This document shows positions 18,994-29,100 of a stretch of DNA of 52,282 nt, one piece after another. This DNA is from Spirochaetota bacterium (GTDB lineage: Bacteria; Spirochaetota; UBA4802; JAFGDQ01). A model generated the notes under the pieces. It did no database searches and was not told where the DNA came from. It worked only from the letters and a program-made list of their open reading frames with translations. Location: assembly GCA_016932015.1 (NCBI GenBank), contig JAFGDQ010000034.1, positions 1 to 52,282 of the forward strand, given 5' to 3'. Numbering within the stretch: the stretch's first letter is position 1; each line of letters opens with the position of its first letter. Made by a program: the position numbers and the translations under genes.

Positions 18994-20469
18994 TCAGGAA
19001 ATAGCAGAATCAAGCGGACCGATTATCTTAAAGTTTTCAGCAGACATGGCGTCAGAGATTTTTTTAACATAATTTCCGATTACCATTATGTGATGAATTC
19101 CGGCAATATTCTGAAAGAAACGATCCATGTCTTTGATAACTATTTCAGCTCTGTTGGAACAAAATTTATGCACATGATAGTTCGGAGCAAAAGGCTGGGT
19201 AACATCATCTTTACCTTTACATATTTTACCGGGCCATATTACAAAATTTTCAAGGTCTTTAGTAATTGCTCCCATAGTTATTTCAGCCCCAACAGGAAAA
19301 TCAACTTTCGGGACAAGAGCTGTTCCCATGCCATGATAGTCAAAAAGACTGTACGGCAGGTGAGGCTGATCCGCACCCAACATCTTTAATGGTGATACGC
19401 AGTGACGAAGTACAGCTGTGGATCTTTCTTTATCTACGGAGGCAACATTGGCAAAAAATGAAGGCCTGCCGCTGAGCTTTTCAAATACGAGTGAAGAAAT
19501 TAAACCGCAAACATCTGCCTCACAGGATGCTGTCATTCCTTCATCCCTGAGCCGTGCAAATGCAAGGCAGGGAAGGGGAAGTATGGGATTTGGAGTAAAG
19601 GAAAAGCTTAAACAGTCAATTGACACAGCATCCAGTTTTTCTTTCTCTATTAATGAACGCATCAGTATATACATTCTGCATTCATCTGTTAGAATTTTAT
19701 CGGAAATTTTGTCCACTTTATAAGCTTCTTTTTTCCATCTTTTCATTTCCTCCTCAGCATCTTTACTGCTGACATTTTCAAGAAGAGATTTTAAATCTTC
19801 AAGAGGTCTGTACTGTATATCAAGACCGGTTTTTTCATAAACATCTTCATGAGTAAGGTTATGTGCCGGTACACTGTATGATTCAAATGGCTTGCCGAAT
19901 ACAAGAGCTTTTTTCCCTTCAAGAATTCCGGGAGCAGAATTCATTCTTAACATTTCAATTACTTCGGATTGAATACATGAAAATTTAACACTCGCCCCCT
20001 TAGCACGTAATTCAGCTGCAAAATTCGCATCAATCATCATTAAGTCTTTGTTTGGAGAGTAAATCAGAATAGGTATATTTATCTCTCCTAAAGACTGAGC
20101 TAATCTGCCGAAACTGAATGTTAATGATGGAAGCGATAAAAGAATTAACCCGCATTCTTTCCTTTTAATAGAATCCATTATATGCTGAGGATTTTTATAA
20201 TTAACCTGAGCGGCCGATATTTCAAATTTGATTTCTTTATCGGCTTGTATGCTTAATAATAACTTATCATATTGAGGCTGAGAACCAGTCAGATATAACA
20301 TCTTATACTTATTTTTTCTGTATTGAGCTGATGAAATTTGTTTTGAATTTAGATCACTTTCTTTAGCATGTAAACGTGTAAAAGGCAATGCTGAACCCAA
20401 TACTGCTAAAGCAGAAGTTTTAATGAAATCACGCCTTCCCAGATTAAATCTTTCTTTTTCTTTACTCAT
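18994..20469 (-). CDS. Tat-exported L-fucose-isomerase-like protein
   Basis: A 491-residue protein with a twin-arginine signal: GRRDFIKTSALAVLGSALPF near residues 11-30, which predicts export in the folded state. The remainder resembles the FucI/AraA-like sugar isomerase superfamily: an N-terminal Rossmann-type half (SLPSLTFSFGRLAQSLG, PILIYSP) and a C-terminal half with CEADVCGLISSLVFEKLSGRP and a VLRHCVSP-like motif. The true substrate is unknown, and known FucI enzymes are cytoplasmic, so export would be atypical. The gene stands apart from its neighbours. Confidence 0.65.
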   Translation of the reverse strand: MSKEKERFNLGRRDFIKTSALAVLGSALPFTRLHAKESDLNSKQISSAQYRKNKYKMLYLTGSQPQYDKLLLSIQADKEIKFEISAAQVNYKNPQHIMDSIKRKECGLILLSLPSLTFSFGRLAQSLGEINIPILIYSPNKDLMMIDANFAAELRAKGASVKFSCIQSEVIEMLRMNSAPGILEGKKALVFGKPFESYSVPAHNLTHEDVYEKTGLDIQYRPLEDLKSLLENVSSKDAEEEMKRWKKEAYKVDKISDKILTDECRMYILMRSLIEKEKLDAVSIDCLSFSFTPNPILPLPCLAFARLRDEGMTASCEADVCGLISSLVFEKLSGRPSFFANVASVDKERSTAVLRHCVSPLKMLGADQPHLPYSLFDYHGMGTALVPKVDFPVGAEITMGAITKDLENFVIWPGKICKGKDDVTQPFAPNYHVHKFCSNRAEIVIKDMDRFFQNIAGIHHIMVIGNYVKKISDAMSAENFKIIGPLDSAIS

Positions 20470-20885
20470 TATTTAAGCCCTTTTGTTTATATTGTAGTGA
20501 AATTTTTAATATATGTTGTGATAGAAGAAATATGTTTTAGTATTTTGGACAATATTTATTGTACAACAGGAATAAAAAAACAAAAATATCAAGTTGCAAA
20601 ATCAGGTATAAGTCAACTTGAATTCTATTGTTTTTAAAAAGAGATTCTGCTTTATAAATTAATGAAACATTCTTTGTTTCTGGATCATTGTATTCTGTTT
20701 TTTTAAGACAACTTTCCTGTTACAGAGGAGTAACCTATATTAACAGAAAAACAGAAAAACAGAAAAATTTCCTTTGTTGTTATATATTTCTTATAAATTT
20801 GATTTTAATTTAAATTCTCAAAACTTCCTTAATATTTCAAGAATAAATAATTTTAAATACATTATTAAAAATAAAAATTATATAC
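20470..20885. other. Long AT-rich spacer with no gene
   Basis: I see no coding region in this stretch of about 415 bases. The only structure is three tandem copies of ACAGAAAA at 20743-20766. It holds the upstream regions of the Tat-exported protein and the divergent tetR gene. Confidence 0.6.
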
Positions 20886-20931
20886 TTGACTAACTAACGT
20901 TAGTTTTGTAAATTATTAACAAACGTTAGTT
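20886..20931 (+). promoter_or_regulatory. tetR promoter with two operator sites
   Basis: TTGACT (20886-20891) and TAAATT (20909-20914) form a -35/-10 pair with 17 bases between. Within the spacer lies a perfect 14 bp palindrome AACTAACGTTAGTT (20892-20905). A second copy with one mismatch, AACAAACGTTAGTT, lies at 20918-20931, 26 bases away, covering the likely transcription start and reaching the RBS. This is the standard layout for a TetR gene that represses itself and its operon. Confidence 0.8.
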
Positions 20932-20943
20932 AGGAGCTTTGAT

Positions 20944-21567
20944 GTGAGGAATATAAATAAAAATTTATCAACCAGGGACATAATTTTTTATGCTGCTGTA
21001 GAACTTTTTTCCCAGAAAGGATATCATGGAACTTCTATAAGAGATATTACCAGAAAAGTTGGGATTAAAGAAAGCTCTCTTTATAATCATTTTCAGGGAA
21101 AAGAGTCAATCCTGCAGGCTATACTCGATTATCAAATGTCGGAATTCTCAAAGGCTGTTGATGCACTCGAACTGCTGAAAGCATCGAATACGAACAAAAC
21201 AAAAGATCCTGTAGAATTCTGGATGGCCGGAACCGAAGTGTTTATCAAAAATATATCCCCGCTGACTGAATCAATTTCGCAGATAATTATAAATGAAATG
21301 TTTTTTAACGCGGATTGCAGAAAATTTTATCTGAATGTTATGCGAAAATCTGAAATGGAATTAGTAACTACCCTTTTCAATGTCATGAAAGAGAAAGAAA
21401 TGATAGATGATTGTGATATTGAAAAAACTGCAAGTCAGTATATCTATATGCTGCAGGGGCTTGAGATTGAAAATAAACTGAAGATTTTAGAGGGGGAAAC
21501 TCCGGAGAAAGTTCGAAAGAATCTTTTTGAACATATAACAATGTTTATTAAGAGATTAAAAAAATAA
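20944..21567 (+). CDS. TetR family transcriptional repressor
   Basis: A 207-residue TetR/AcrR regulator. The N-terminal helix-turn-helix is clear: STRDIIFYAAVELFSQKG, then TSIRDITRKVGIKESSLYNHF. It ends in a helical ligand-binding domain. The start is GTG 20944, seven bases after AGGAG at 20932-20936; the ATG two bases earlier is followed at once by a stop. It heads a same-strand run with a flavodoxin and three CPBP proteases, which are probably its targets together with its own promoter. The ligand cannot be told. Confidence 0.93.
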   Translation: MRNINKNLSTRDIIFYAAVELFSQKGYHGTSIRDITRKVGIKESSLYNHFQGKESILQAILDYQMSEFSKAVDALELLKASNTNKTKDPVEFWMAGTEVFIKNISPLTESISQIIINEMFFNADCRKFYLNVMRKSEMELVTTLFNVMKEKEMIDDCDIEKTASQYIYMLQGLEIENKLKILEGETPEKVRKNLFEHITMFIKRLKK

Positions 21568-21591
21568 AATTTAAAAGAAGGGGGATGTATT

Positions 21592-22086
21592 ATGAAAGGG
21601 ATTATAATTTATAAATCAAACTATGGTGTAACAAAACAATATGCTGAATGGCTTAAAGAAGAAACAGGATATCCGGCTATTGAGATCGAAAGAGTAAAGA
21701 GGAAAGATATTCTTGATGCTGACATTGTTATAATAGGAGGACCTGTTCTGGCACATACTATATCAGTAGCAAAATGGGTAAAAAAGAAATGGAATATTTT
21801 AAAAGACAAGAAGGTTATACTCTTTTCTACTTCCGGAACATCTCCTCAAAGTCATGTTCTCCGCAATATTTTTGAATCAAGTTTTGAGACTGGCATACTG
21901 AATAAAATTAAATACTTCCCGCAAGGCGGAAGAATGATCTTTAATGAACTGACTGCATTTGATAAACTTGTTATGAGACTTGGTCAGAAAATGGAAAAGA
22001 ATCCGCAGATCAGAGAGGAGATGGTCAGGGATAAAGATATAATTGATCGTAATGGTTTGCAGCCGATTCTTCAATACGTAATGTAA
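21592..22086 (+). CDS. Flavodoxin-domain protein
   Basis: A 164-residue FMN-binding protein: IIYKSNYGVTKQYAEWL near residues 5-21 corresponds to the phosphate-binding loop, then ADIVIIGGPVLAHTISVAKWVKK near 43-65 and ILFSTSGTSP near 77-86. It is closest to the flavodoxin-like group that includes HemG, but no haem pathway gene is nearby. AAGGGGG precedes ATG 21592, 24 bases after tetR, so it probably belongs to the tetR operon. Confidence 0.8.
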   Translation: MKGIIIYKSNYGVTKQYAEWLKEETGYPAIEIERVKRKDILDADIVIIGGPVLAHTISVAKWVKKKWNILKDKKVILFSTSGTSPQSHVLRNIFESSFETGILNKIKYFPQGGRMIFNELTAFDKLVMRLGQKMEKNPQIREEMVRDKDIIDRNGLQPILQYVM

Positions 22087-22101
22087 AACAGGTGATGTAA
22101 A

Positions 22102-22956
22102 ATGAAAAATATTATAAGACACAATCCGGTGTTAGCTTATTTTATTTTGACTTTTATTCTTTCATGGAGCGGTGTCGGTATATTCGCAATTTTTACAGGT
22201 ATGCCGGCACCAATTAAACAGTTTGAGCAAACCTGGCCCATTGCATTTATTCCGTATCTTTTTGGCCCTGCAATTATAAGTCTTCTTCTTACTGGTGTTT
22301 TATACGGAAAGCCCGGTCTAATTGAAATCAAATCACGCTATCTTAGATGGAGTATAAACATCGGATGGTATGCGTTCGCAATATTAATGCTGCCGTTACT
22401 GGTTTCAATAATACTGTTTATCTTTTCATATTTTTCACCGGAGTATATTCCGGATATTATCACTGCTGATAATAAGATTGGATTGATTATACAGGGAATA
22501 GCAATAGGTTTGATTGGCGGCGGTATTCTGGAGGAAACCGGATGGACCGGTTTTGTTACTCCGGAATTAAGAAAAAGATTCGGGATTCTAAAAACAGGAC
22601 TTATAATCGGATTCTTTTGGGGACTATGGCATTTGTTTCCTGTTTTCTGGGGCTGTGGAGATGAATCAGGAAATATCAGCTGGGGGCTCTTTCTTCCGGG
22701 CTTCTTCTTTTATTTTTCGGGGACACTCGCTTATCGGGTATTATTAGTCTGGGTTCATGAACATACGAAAAGTTTACTCCCGGTAGCCTTAATGCACATG
22801 AGTCTGACTGCATCGCTTTTCTTTATTTTTAATATTCCGCAAAACGGGTTTCCGGCATTTATATATTATCTGGTTTTATCAATAGCATTATGGATCATAG
22901 TCGGAATATCATCTCTAACAAAAAGCTGGAAAGAGGCAAATCATATAAAAGATTAA
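22102..22956 (+). CDS. CPBP family membrane metalloprotease (copy 1)
   Basis: A 284-residue protein with about seven to eight membrane segments and the CPBP (CAAX protease/bacteriocin-processing) motifs: EETGWTGF in GGGILEETGWTGFVTP, GFFWGLWH and a final LMHMSLT. The family includes eukaryotic Rce1 and bacterial bacteriocin-immunity or processing proteins. The first Glu pair and the two His residues are kept, so it is probably an active intramembrane protease; its substrate is unknown. It follows the flavodoxin by 15 bases and is the first of three tandem paralogues. Confidence 0.9.
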   Translation: MKNIIRHNPVLAYFILTFILSWSGVGIFAIFTGMPAPIKQFEQTWPIAFIPYLFGPAIISLLLTGVLYGKPGLIEIKSRYLRWSINIGWYAFAILMLPLLVSIILFIFSYFSPEYIPDIITADNKIGLIIQGIAIGLIGGGILEETGWTGFVTPELRKRFGILKTGLIIGFFWGLWHLFPVFWGCGDESGNISWGLFLPGFFFYFSGTLAYRVLLVWVHEHTKSLLPVALMHMSLTASLFFIFNIPQNGFPAFIYYLVLSIALWIIVGISSLTKSWKEANHIKD

Positions 22957-22985
22957 TAAGATTATTTTTTAAAGGAGATGTCATT

Positions 22986-23831
22986 ATGAAAAATATTAAA
23001 AAGCAAAAACCGTTATTAATGTATTTTATTATGACTTTTATTCTTTCCTGGAGCGGAATACTTGTAACTTCTGTTTTTATGGGTATGCCGACAACAAGTA
23101 CACAATTTGCGGAGAATGGTCCTGTAGCTCTTATTCCGCTTCTTCTTGGACCGGCAATCATTGGATTACTATTAACCGGTTTGACAAAAGGTAAAACAGG
23201 ATTATTTGAGTTAAAAAATCGATTATTAAAATGGAAAATTAATATAAAATGGTACGCTTTTGCTATTCTTACTTTACCGGTTTTTTTAACTCTAATGCTT
23301 CTTATACTTTCGCAGATTTCCTCTGATTTTATTCCAAAAGTATTTAATGAAAAAGATAAACTCAGTTTTATTATAACGGGCATCTTAACAGGCCTGATCG
23401 GAGGGGGCTTGTTTGAAGAGATAGGCTGGACAGGTTTTGCGACTCCTGAATTCAGATCGCGTTACAGTATTTTAAAGACAGGTCTTATTTTAGGATTCTT
23501 CTGGGGAGTTTGGCACTTTCTGCCTGTGTTCTGGGGCAGTGGAGATATTGACGGTAATATAGAATGGTCAGGATTTCTTCCTGGATTATTTTGTCATTAT
23601 GCAGTTTTAATTCCATACAGAATAATCCTGGTCTGGCTGCATGATAATACAGGTAGCATGATCCCTGTAATTTTAATGCATGCAAGCCTTACTACATTTG
23701 CTAATTTTATTCTTAATATTTCAAAAGGGGGATTATCTCTATTGATCTATTACATAATCTTAGCAGTATTTCTGTGGATAATTGTTGGAATTATCTCTAA
23801 ATCAAAAAAAGTGAATCATCAAATAAACTGA
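22986..23831 (+). CDS. CPBP family membrane metalloprotease (copy 2)
   Basis: A 281-residue close paralogue of the preceding gene with the same motifs: LFEEIGWTGF, GFFWGVWHFLPVFWG and LMHASLT. The start is ATG 22986, six bases after AAAGGAG; the frame is open further back into copy 1, but that reading has no RBS. The N-terminus KKQKPLLMYFIMTFILSWSG parallels copy 1 closely, so the two arose by tandem duplication. It is the copy most like copy 1. Confidence 0.9.
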   Translation: MKNIKKQKPLLMYFIMTFILSWSGILVTSVFMGMPTTSTQFAENGPVALIPLLLGPAIIGLLLTGLTKGKTGLFELKNRLLKWKINIKWYAFAILTLPVFLTLMLLILSQISSDFIPKVFNEKDKLSFIITGILTGLIGGGLFEEIGWTGFATPEFRSRYSILKTGLILGFFWGVWHFLPVFWGSGDIDGNIEWSGFLPGLFCHYAVLIPYRIILVWLHDNTGSMIPVILMHASLTTFANFILNISKGGLSLLIYYIILAVFLWIIVGIISKSKKVNHQIN

Positions 23832-23868
23832 ATATGTAATACTATAATATCACAAAGGAGGAATTAAT

Positions 23869-24690
23869 ATGAAAGCTTTCATCAAGGATAATGCAATAAT
23901 TGTATATTTTATTCTTACTTTCTTCATATCATGGGCCGGTGTTTTACTTGTTGTTGGAATTGACAGACTGTTCATTTTCGGTCCTTCCGAAGAGCAGATG
24001 GGGTTATTATTTTTAGCTATGTGTGCTGGCCCGAGTATATCAGGTATTTTGTTAACTTATATCTGCGATGGGAGAGAGGGGCTTAGTGATTTGAAAAATA
24101 GATTATTAAAATGGAAAGTAAGCATTCGCTGGTATGCAGTTGCGTTTCTGACAGCACCTGTTCTTATTCTTTCGATACTTCTTGTACTTTCAATTTTTAA
24201 ATCTTCATTTATGCCGGCTATATTCTCATCTGATAATAAAGCTTCTTTGATAATATTCGGAATTACAGGAGGACTGGCTGCAGGCATTTTCGAAGAGATA
24301 GGATGGACAGGTTTTGTAATCCCAAGAATGAGACTGCATTACGGTATTATTAAGTCAGGACTAATCGTCGGTTTGTTATGGGGATTATGGCATCTTCTAC
24401 TGTTTATGCCGGGAGACCCTTCCGGAGAAGTACCGGCTGTCATTTACTTTTTAATTATTTTATTTAGCCAGTTACCTGCCTACAGAGTACTTATGGTATG
24501 GCTGTACGACAATACAACCAGCCTGTTCGCAACGATACTTATGCATACAAGCCTGACCTTTTGTGCTCTGTGTCTTCAATCTGCATCAAATTCAGGAATT
24601 GATTTTGTAATTTATGATTTAGTACTAGCTGTTGTGTTATGGATTATTATAGGATTTATAACAAAGACGAAAAGCTTACAGAATATTTAA
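23869..24690 (+). CDS. CPBP family membrane metalloprotease (copy 3)
   Basis: The third tandem paralogue, 273 residues, with IFEEIGWTGFVIP, GLLWGLWHLL and LMHTSLT. It is more diverged than copies 1 and 2, having lost the glycine-rich stretch seen in the other two after the FWG segment. AAAGGAGG precedes ATG 23869. With three copies behind one regulator, these genes may act on several related peptides or lipoproteins, or provide resistance to a membrane-active compound; both are inferences. Confidence 0.9.
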   Translation: MKAFIKDNAIIVYFILTFFISWAGVLLVVGIDRLFIFGPSEEQMGLLFLAMCAGPSISGILLTYICDGREGLSDLKNRLLKWKVSIRWYAVAFLTAPVLILSILLVLSIFKSSFMPAIFSSDNKASLIIFGITGGLAAGIFEEIGWTGFVIPRMRLHYGIIKSGLIVGLLWGLWHLLLFMPGDPSGEVPAVIYFLIILFSQLPAYRVLMVWLYDNTTSLFATILMHTSLTFCALCLQSASNSGIDFVIYDLVLAVVLWIIIGFITKTKSLQNI

Positions 24691-24731
24691 CAAAATTAAA
24701 TTAATATGATTAATCAAAAAATTAGTACATT

Positions 24732-25217
24732 ATGAACGAAATGAATATTATCGTTAAAAGTGCTGCATTAAAAGAAGGCGACTGGATACCGGTAAAACAT
24801 TCTGCACGAGGAGAGGATCTTTCGCCTCCATTAGAGTTGGATGATATCAGTGAAAAAGCAAGATCAATAGCTATAACGATGGATGACGCATCACATCCAA
24901 TATTTTAAAATTTTAATCACTGGGTTATCTGGAATATCCCGGTTCAAAAAATATACCGGAGGCCATGCCTCATGGAAAAAAAATAGACGAGATGGGTAAT
25001 GCAGTACAGGGAATTGCCTATGGATGGCATAGGTATAAAGGTCCGAAACCTTTATTTAAATTAGTACATAATTATCTTTTCACTGTTTATATTCTGGATT
25101 GTATTCTTGATTTACCCTGCTAAAAGCAGAAAATCTGACCTGATAGCAGCAATTGAAGGAAATATTCTACAGGAGGGTACTATTTCCGGAAAATTTCAAA
25201 GCGGAAGAAAAGAATAA
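24732..25217 (+). pseudogene. Broken PEBP family (YbhB/YbcL-like) gene
   Basis: This stretch reads as a phosphatidylethanolamine-binding-like protein only if three defects are ignored. From ATG 24732 the frame gives DLSPPLELDDIS and AITMDDASHPIF, then meets an in-frame TAA. It resumes with NHWVIWNIP, shifts frame into GSKNIPEAMPHGKK, then YGWHRYKGPKP and HNYLFTVYILDCILDLP, and shifts again into SDLIAAIEGNILQEG before a stop at 25217. SPPL, HWVIWNIP, HRYKGPKP and the final helix are hallmark PEBP segments in correct order. It accounts for most of the gap between the CPBP genes and the DUF2284 gene; 25218-25387 shows nothing. Confidence 0.88.
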
Positions 25218-25387
25218 ATTTTCACTGCAATATGATTCCATAAAAATACTGACTTTAATATTTATAATAGAACTCTTCTTGACAAATAATAACAGCAGAA
25301 TTTATTAAAAAGAAATAGATATAAAATATTATTGGTATTAACTGAATATCTGTTTCTGAATAAATTTGTCCAGGAAGTGAATTATAC

Positions 25388-25924
25388 ATGCTTTTCAAAC
25401 TTGACCTCGAAAAATATAATTTTAAAGAATACAAAGCATTTGATGTAAATCTGATTAGTATTGATCCGAGAGTAAGAGATATGTGCGCACAGAACTTATG
25501 CGGATTTTACGGAAGAAATCATATGTGTCCTCCATCCATTAAAGAAATTGATGAATGGAAAAAAGAGATATTTAACTTTAATAATGCTATAATGGTTACA
25601 AAAGTATATCAGGCTGAAAGCAGTTATGACATAGAAGCAATGATTGAAGGATCAAAGGACTTTCAAAAAACATTGTCCGGATTGAGAGAAGAATTATCAA
25701 ATGAATATTCTTATAGTGATTTTTTACTGCTTGGAGCCGGTGCATGTCTTATTTGTGAGAAATGCTCGATTCTTGATGATAAACCGTGCAGGTTTCCGGA
25801 TAAGGCATTTCCTTCAGTTGAAGCATGCGGTATTGATGTAATGTCCCTCAGTAAAAAAGCTGGTGTAAAATACAATAATGGAAAAAATACGATTACATAT
25901 TTCGCTATAATTTTTTATAATTAA
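25388..25924 (+). CDS. DUF2284 metal-binding protein
   Basis: A 178-residue protein with the cysteine arrangement of DUF2284: C33 and C38 with C47 in HMCPPS, then a cluster C120, C123, C126, C134 and C147 (GACLICEKCSILDDKPCRFP). The pattern suggests an iron-sulfur or zinc site, and the family is common in anaerobes, but no reaction is known. An AGGAAG lies shortly before ATG 25388. There is no clear operon partner. Confidence 0.8.
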   Translation: MLFKLDLEKYNFKEYKAFDVNLISIDPRVRDMCAQNLCGFYGRNHMCPPSIKEIDEWKKEIFNFNNAIMVTKVYQAESSYDIEAMIEGSKDFQKTLSGLREELSNEYSYSDFLLLGAGACLICEKCSILDDKPCRFPDKAFPSVEACGIDVMSLSKKAGVKYNNGKNTITYFAIIFYN

Positions 25925-26154
25925 AGAAGCAGCTATTAGTTTCCCTTTATTTTGTTATTTTTAATTTTACTCTTAATTAATTTTTTATAAAATTAGTTGC
26001 CATAAATATTTTTTAACCGCATGGTTTACTATTCATTCTTATCTGCAATTTATAAATAAAACCTGATACATTCTTTAATAACGAATTATCGACAATATAG
26101 ATACTAATTTATTTTTATTTTGAGTGCTTAAAAATTAAGGAGAAAGGCTTTCAC

Positions 26155-29100
26155 ATGAGTAAAACAGAAGGACTGATTATAAATATTATCAGAAATTTTT
26201 CTAAAACATTTTTTACGGTATTATTTACAGCTTTGTCTGTAATTACCTGCGCGAAAAGTGATAATGCAATGCCGGATCAGCAGTGGGCTGTTTATATAAA
26301 TTCTTATACAACAGGTATGATCTCAAAGGACAGCATGATCAGGGTTATGTTTAATCAGGACCTGATTGATCAGAAAGATATAGGTAAAAACGCAGGGGGT
26401 ATCTTTGAATTTGATCCGGGCATAAAAGGAAAAGGCGAATGGTCAGCTCCTAATGAAATTGTATTTATTCCTGAAGCAAAACTTACTTCCGGAGAAAGAT
26501 ACAGGGTAAGCCTTGATCTTGAGGATTATATTGAATATCCGGAAGATGCAGATGATTTCTTTTTTTATTTTGAAACGATTCATCAGGATTTTGATTTTAC
26601 TTTAAACGGATTCCGGTTCAGCAATCTGAAAGATTTAAGTTCCCTTCAGTTTCATGGTTCGGTTAATACAGCGGATATTGAAAATACCGGCAACATAAAA
26701 AAAATACTATCTGCATTTCAGGATAATAGAAAACTGAATATTGTATGGGATAAAGATGAGGAACGGCTTCAGCACGGCTTTGTAATAGAGAACATTAAAA
26801 AAGAAAAAGAAACATCACAACTTTTTCTGAAATGGGATGGAAGCACAATTGATATTGATAAAAATGGTGAAAAAAAAATTGCTGTCCCCGCAAAAGGCGT
26901 TTTTGAGGTTACTGATGTACAGGCTATAATCAGAGATGAACAGTATATCTCCATTACGTTTTCAGAGCCGTTAAAAAAAAATCAAAATCTTACAGGCTTA
27001 ATCACATTACAGGATAATACTGTCAGAACCACAATTGAGAATAATATTATAAGAGCTTATCCGCTAAGGAATGCTCCAGGTGAAAAGACACTATTTGTTT
27101 CAAAAGGAATCAGGAATACTGAAAACCGGAAACTTATTAAGGATTTTTCCGGTTCAGTAAAATTTGAAAGCATAAAACCCGGGGTACGATTTACAGGTAA
27201 GGGTACTATACTGCCTTCCAATGATAAACTTACTGTATCGTTTGAAGCGGTAAATATTGACTCTGTTCAGGTAACAGCATTTGAAATATACAGTGATAAT
27301 CTTTCGCAGTTTTTTCAGGTAAATGATTATGATGGTAAAAATGAATTAAAAAGAGTAGGCCGTTATTTATGGAGAAAAACTATTAACCTGAATAATTCTC
27401 CTGAAGAACAGTCAAAATGGTCGCGCTACAGTCTTGATGTCACAGAGCTTTTTAAAAAATTTCCTTCAAGTATGTTCAGATTGACTCTTTCCATAAACAG
27501 ATCAAATTCAGGTTATAAATGTCCGGGGAATACTGAACCGCCAAGAAAAGAACCTGATTTAAATGACAGGGATGACTGGAACGTAAAGCAGGGAAGCTAC
27601 TGGGATTATTTAGACTATTATTACAATTATAACAGTGAGGACTGGAAAAATAGAAATAATCCGTGTTTCGACGGTTACTATAATCCGCAATACAATAAAC
27701 ATGTTATAAGTTCTAAAAATTTTATTGCATCCAACATTGGAATCATTGCTAAGCAGGGTGAAGGAAATACGATTCACATTATTACAACAGACATTCGTAC
27801 TGCTGAACCAATATCAGCTAAAATAAAAATTTATAATTACCAGAATCAGCTTCTTGCTGAAAGTGAAACCGGAAATGACGGTATTGGAGAAATAGAAGTT
27901 GATAAGAAGCCTTTTCTATTAATTGCAGAGAATAATGATGACAAAGGATATTTAAGACTTAGCGGAGAATCAGCTCTTATAATCAGTCATTTTGACGTAG
28001 GAGGTGTAAAGGTCAGAAAGGGAGTCAAAGGATTTATTTACGGGGAACGCGGTGTATGGCGTCCGGGAGATAAAATATATTTAACATTTGTGCTTGAAGA
28101 TAAGAATGATACATTGCCGGACAATCATCCGCTATCAATGGATTTATACAATCCTTCCGGCCAGCTTGTTAATACAATGAATGAATACCGGAAAACCGGA
28201 GATTTTTATGCCTTTGAAATTGCAACAGATGAGAAGGCTCCTACCGGTACATGGAATGCCTGTGTCAGGCTTGGGGGTCTTGAGTTTAAAAAAGAACTTC
28301 GAATCGAAACCGTAATTCCGAACCGGCTTAGAATAAATCTTAATATTGATGAGAAGGAACTTCATTCTTCAAAACTGCCTGTAAGGGCGGGAATTTTTGC
28401 CCAATGGCTTCATGGAGGGCTTGCTTCAAATCTAAATACTGATGTTTCCGTCAGTCTCAATCCGGCAAATACATCTTTTACAAGATTCAAAGACTATACT
28501 TTTCAGGATACTACAAGAATTTTCAGAAGCGATAAAACAGAGATTTTTTCAGGAAGTCTCGATGCACAGGGAAACGTAACTTTTCCTCTGGATATTCCTG
28601 TAAACGGCAAACCTGCTGGTATGCTGAACGCTAATTTTGTAAGCCGGGTTTTTGAAGGAAGCGGTGCATACAGTATTGAAACTTTCAGCATACCTTTTCA
28701 TCCTTATAAAAATTATATTGGAATAAGGACACCGAAAGGTGATGTGGCCAGAGGAATGCTTTTAACAGATGTAAACCATACTGTAAATATTGCTTCTGTT
28801 AATTCATTCGGAAGCCCTGTTTCTGTAAATAATATTGAGGTTACTCTTTACAAAATAAGCTGGAAATACTGGTGGGATAAATCGGGCGAAGATATGGCAA
28901 ATTTTGCCAGTGCAAGAGGTATCTGTAGAATAGCAGGCGGAACAGTCTCCACTGTAAACGGTGAAGGTAAATGGAAGTTCATGGTGAAATATCCTGACTG
29001 GGGAAGATATCTTGTAAGAGCATACGATCCCCAGAGCGGCCATTCCAGTTCTAAAATTATATACATTGACTGGCCGGGATGGGCCGGCAGGGCAAGAGAG

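Noticed and set aside
20743..20766. Tandem 8 bp repeat ACAGAAAA as a CRISPR or phase-variable tract
   Set aside because: Only three copies, no spacers, and not within a coding region or promoter box.
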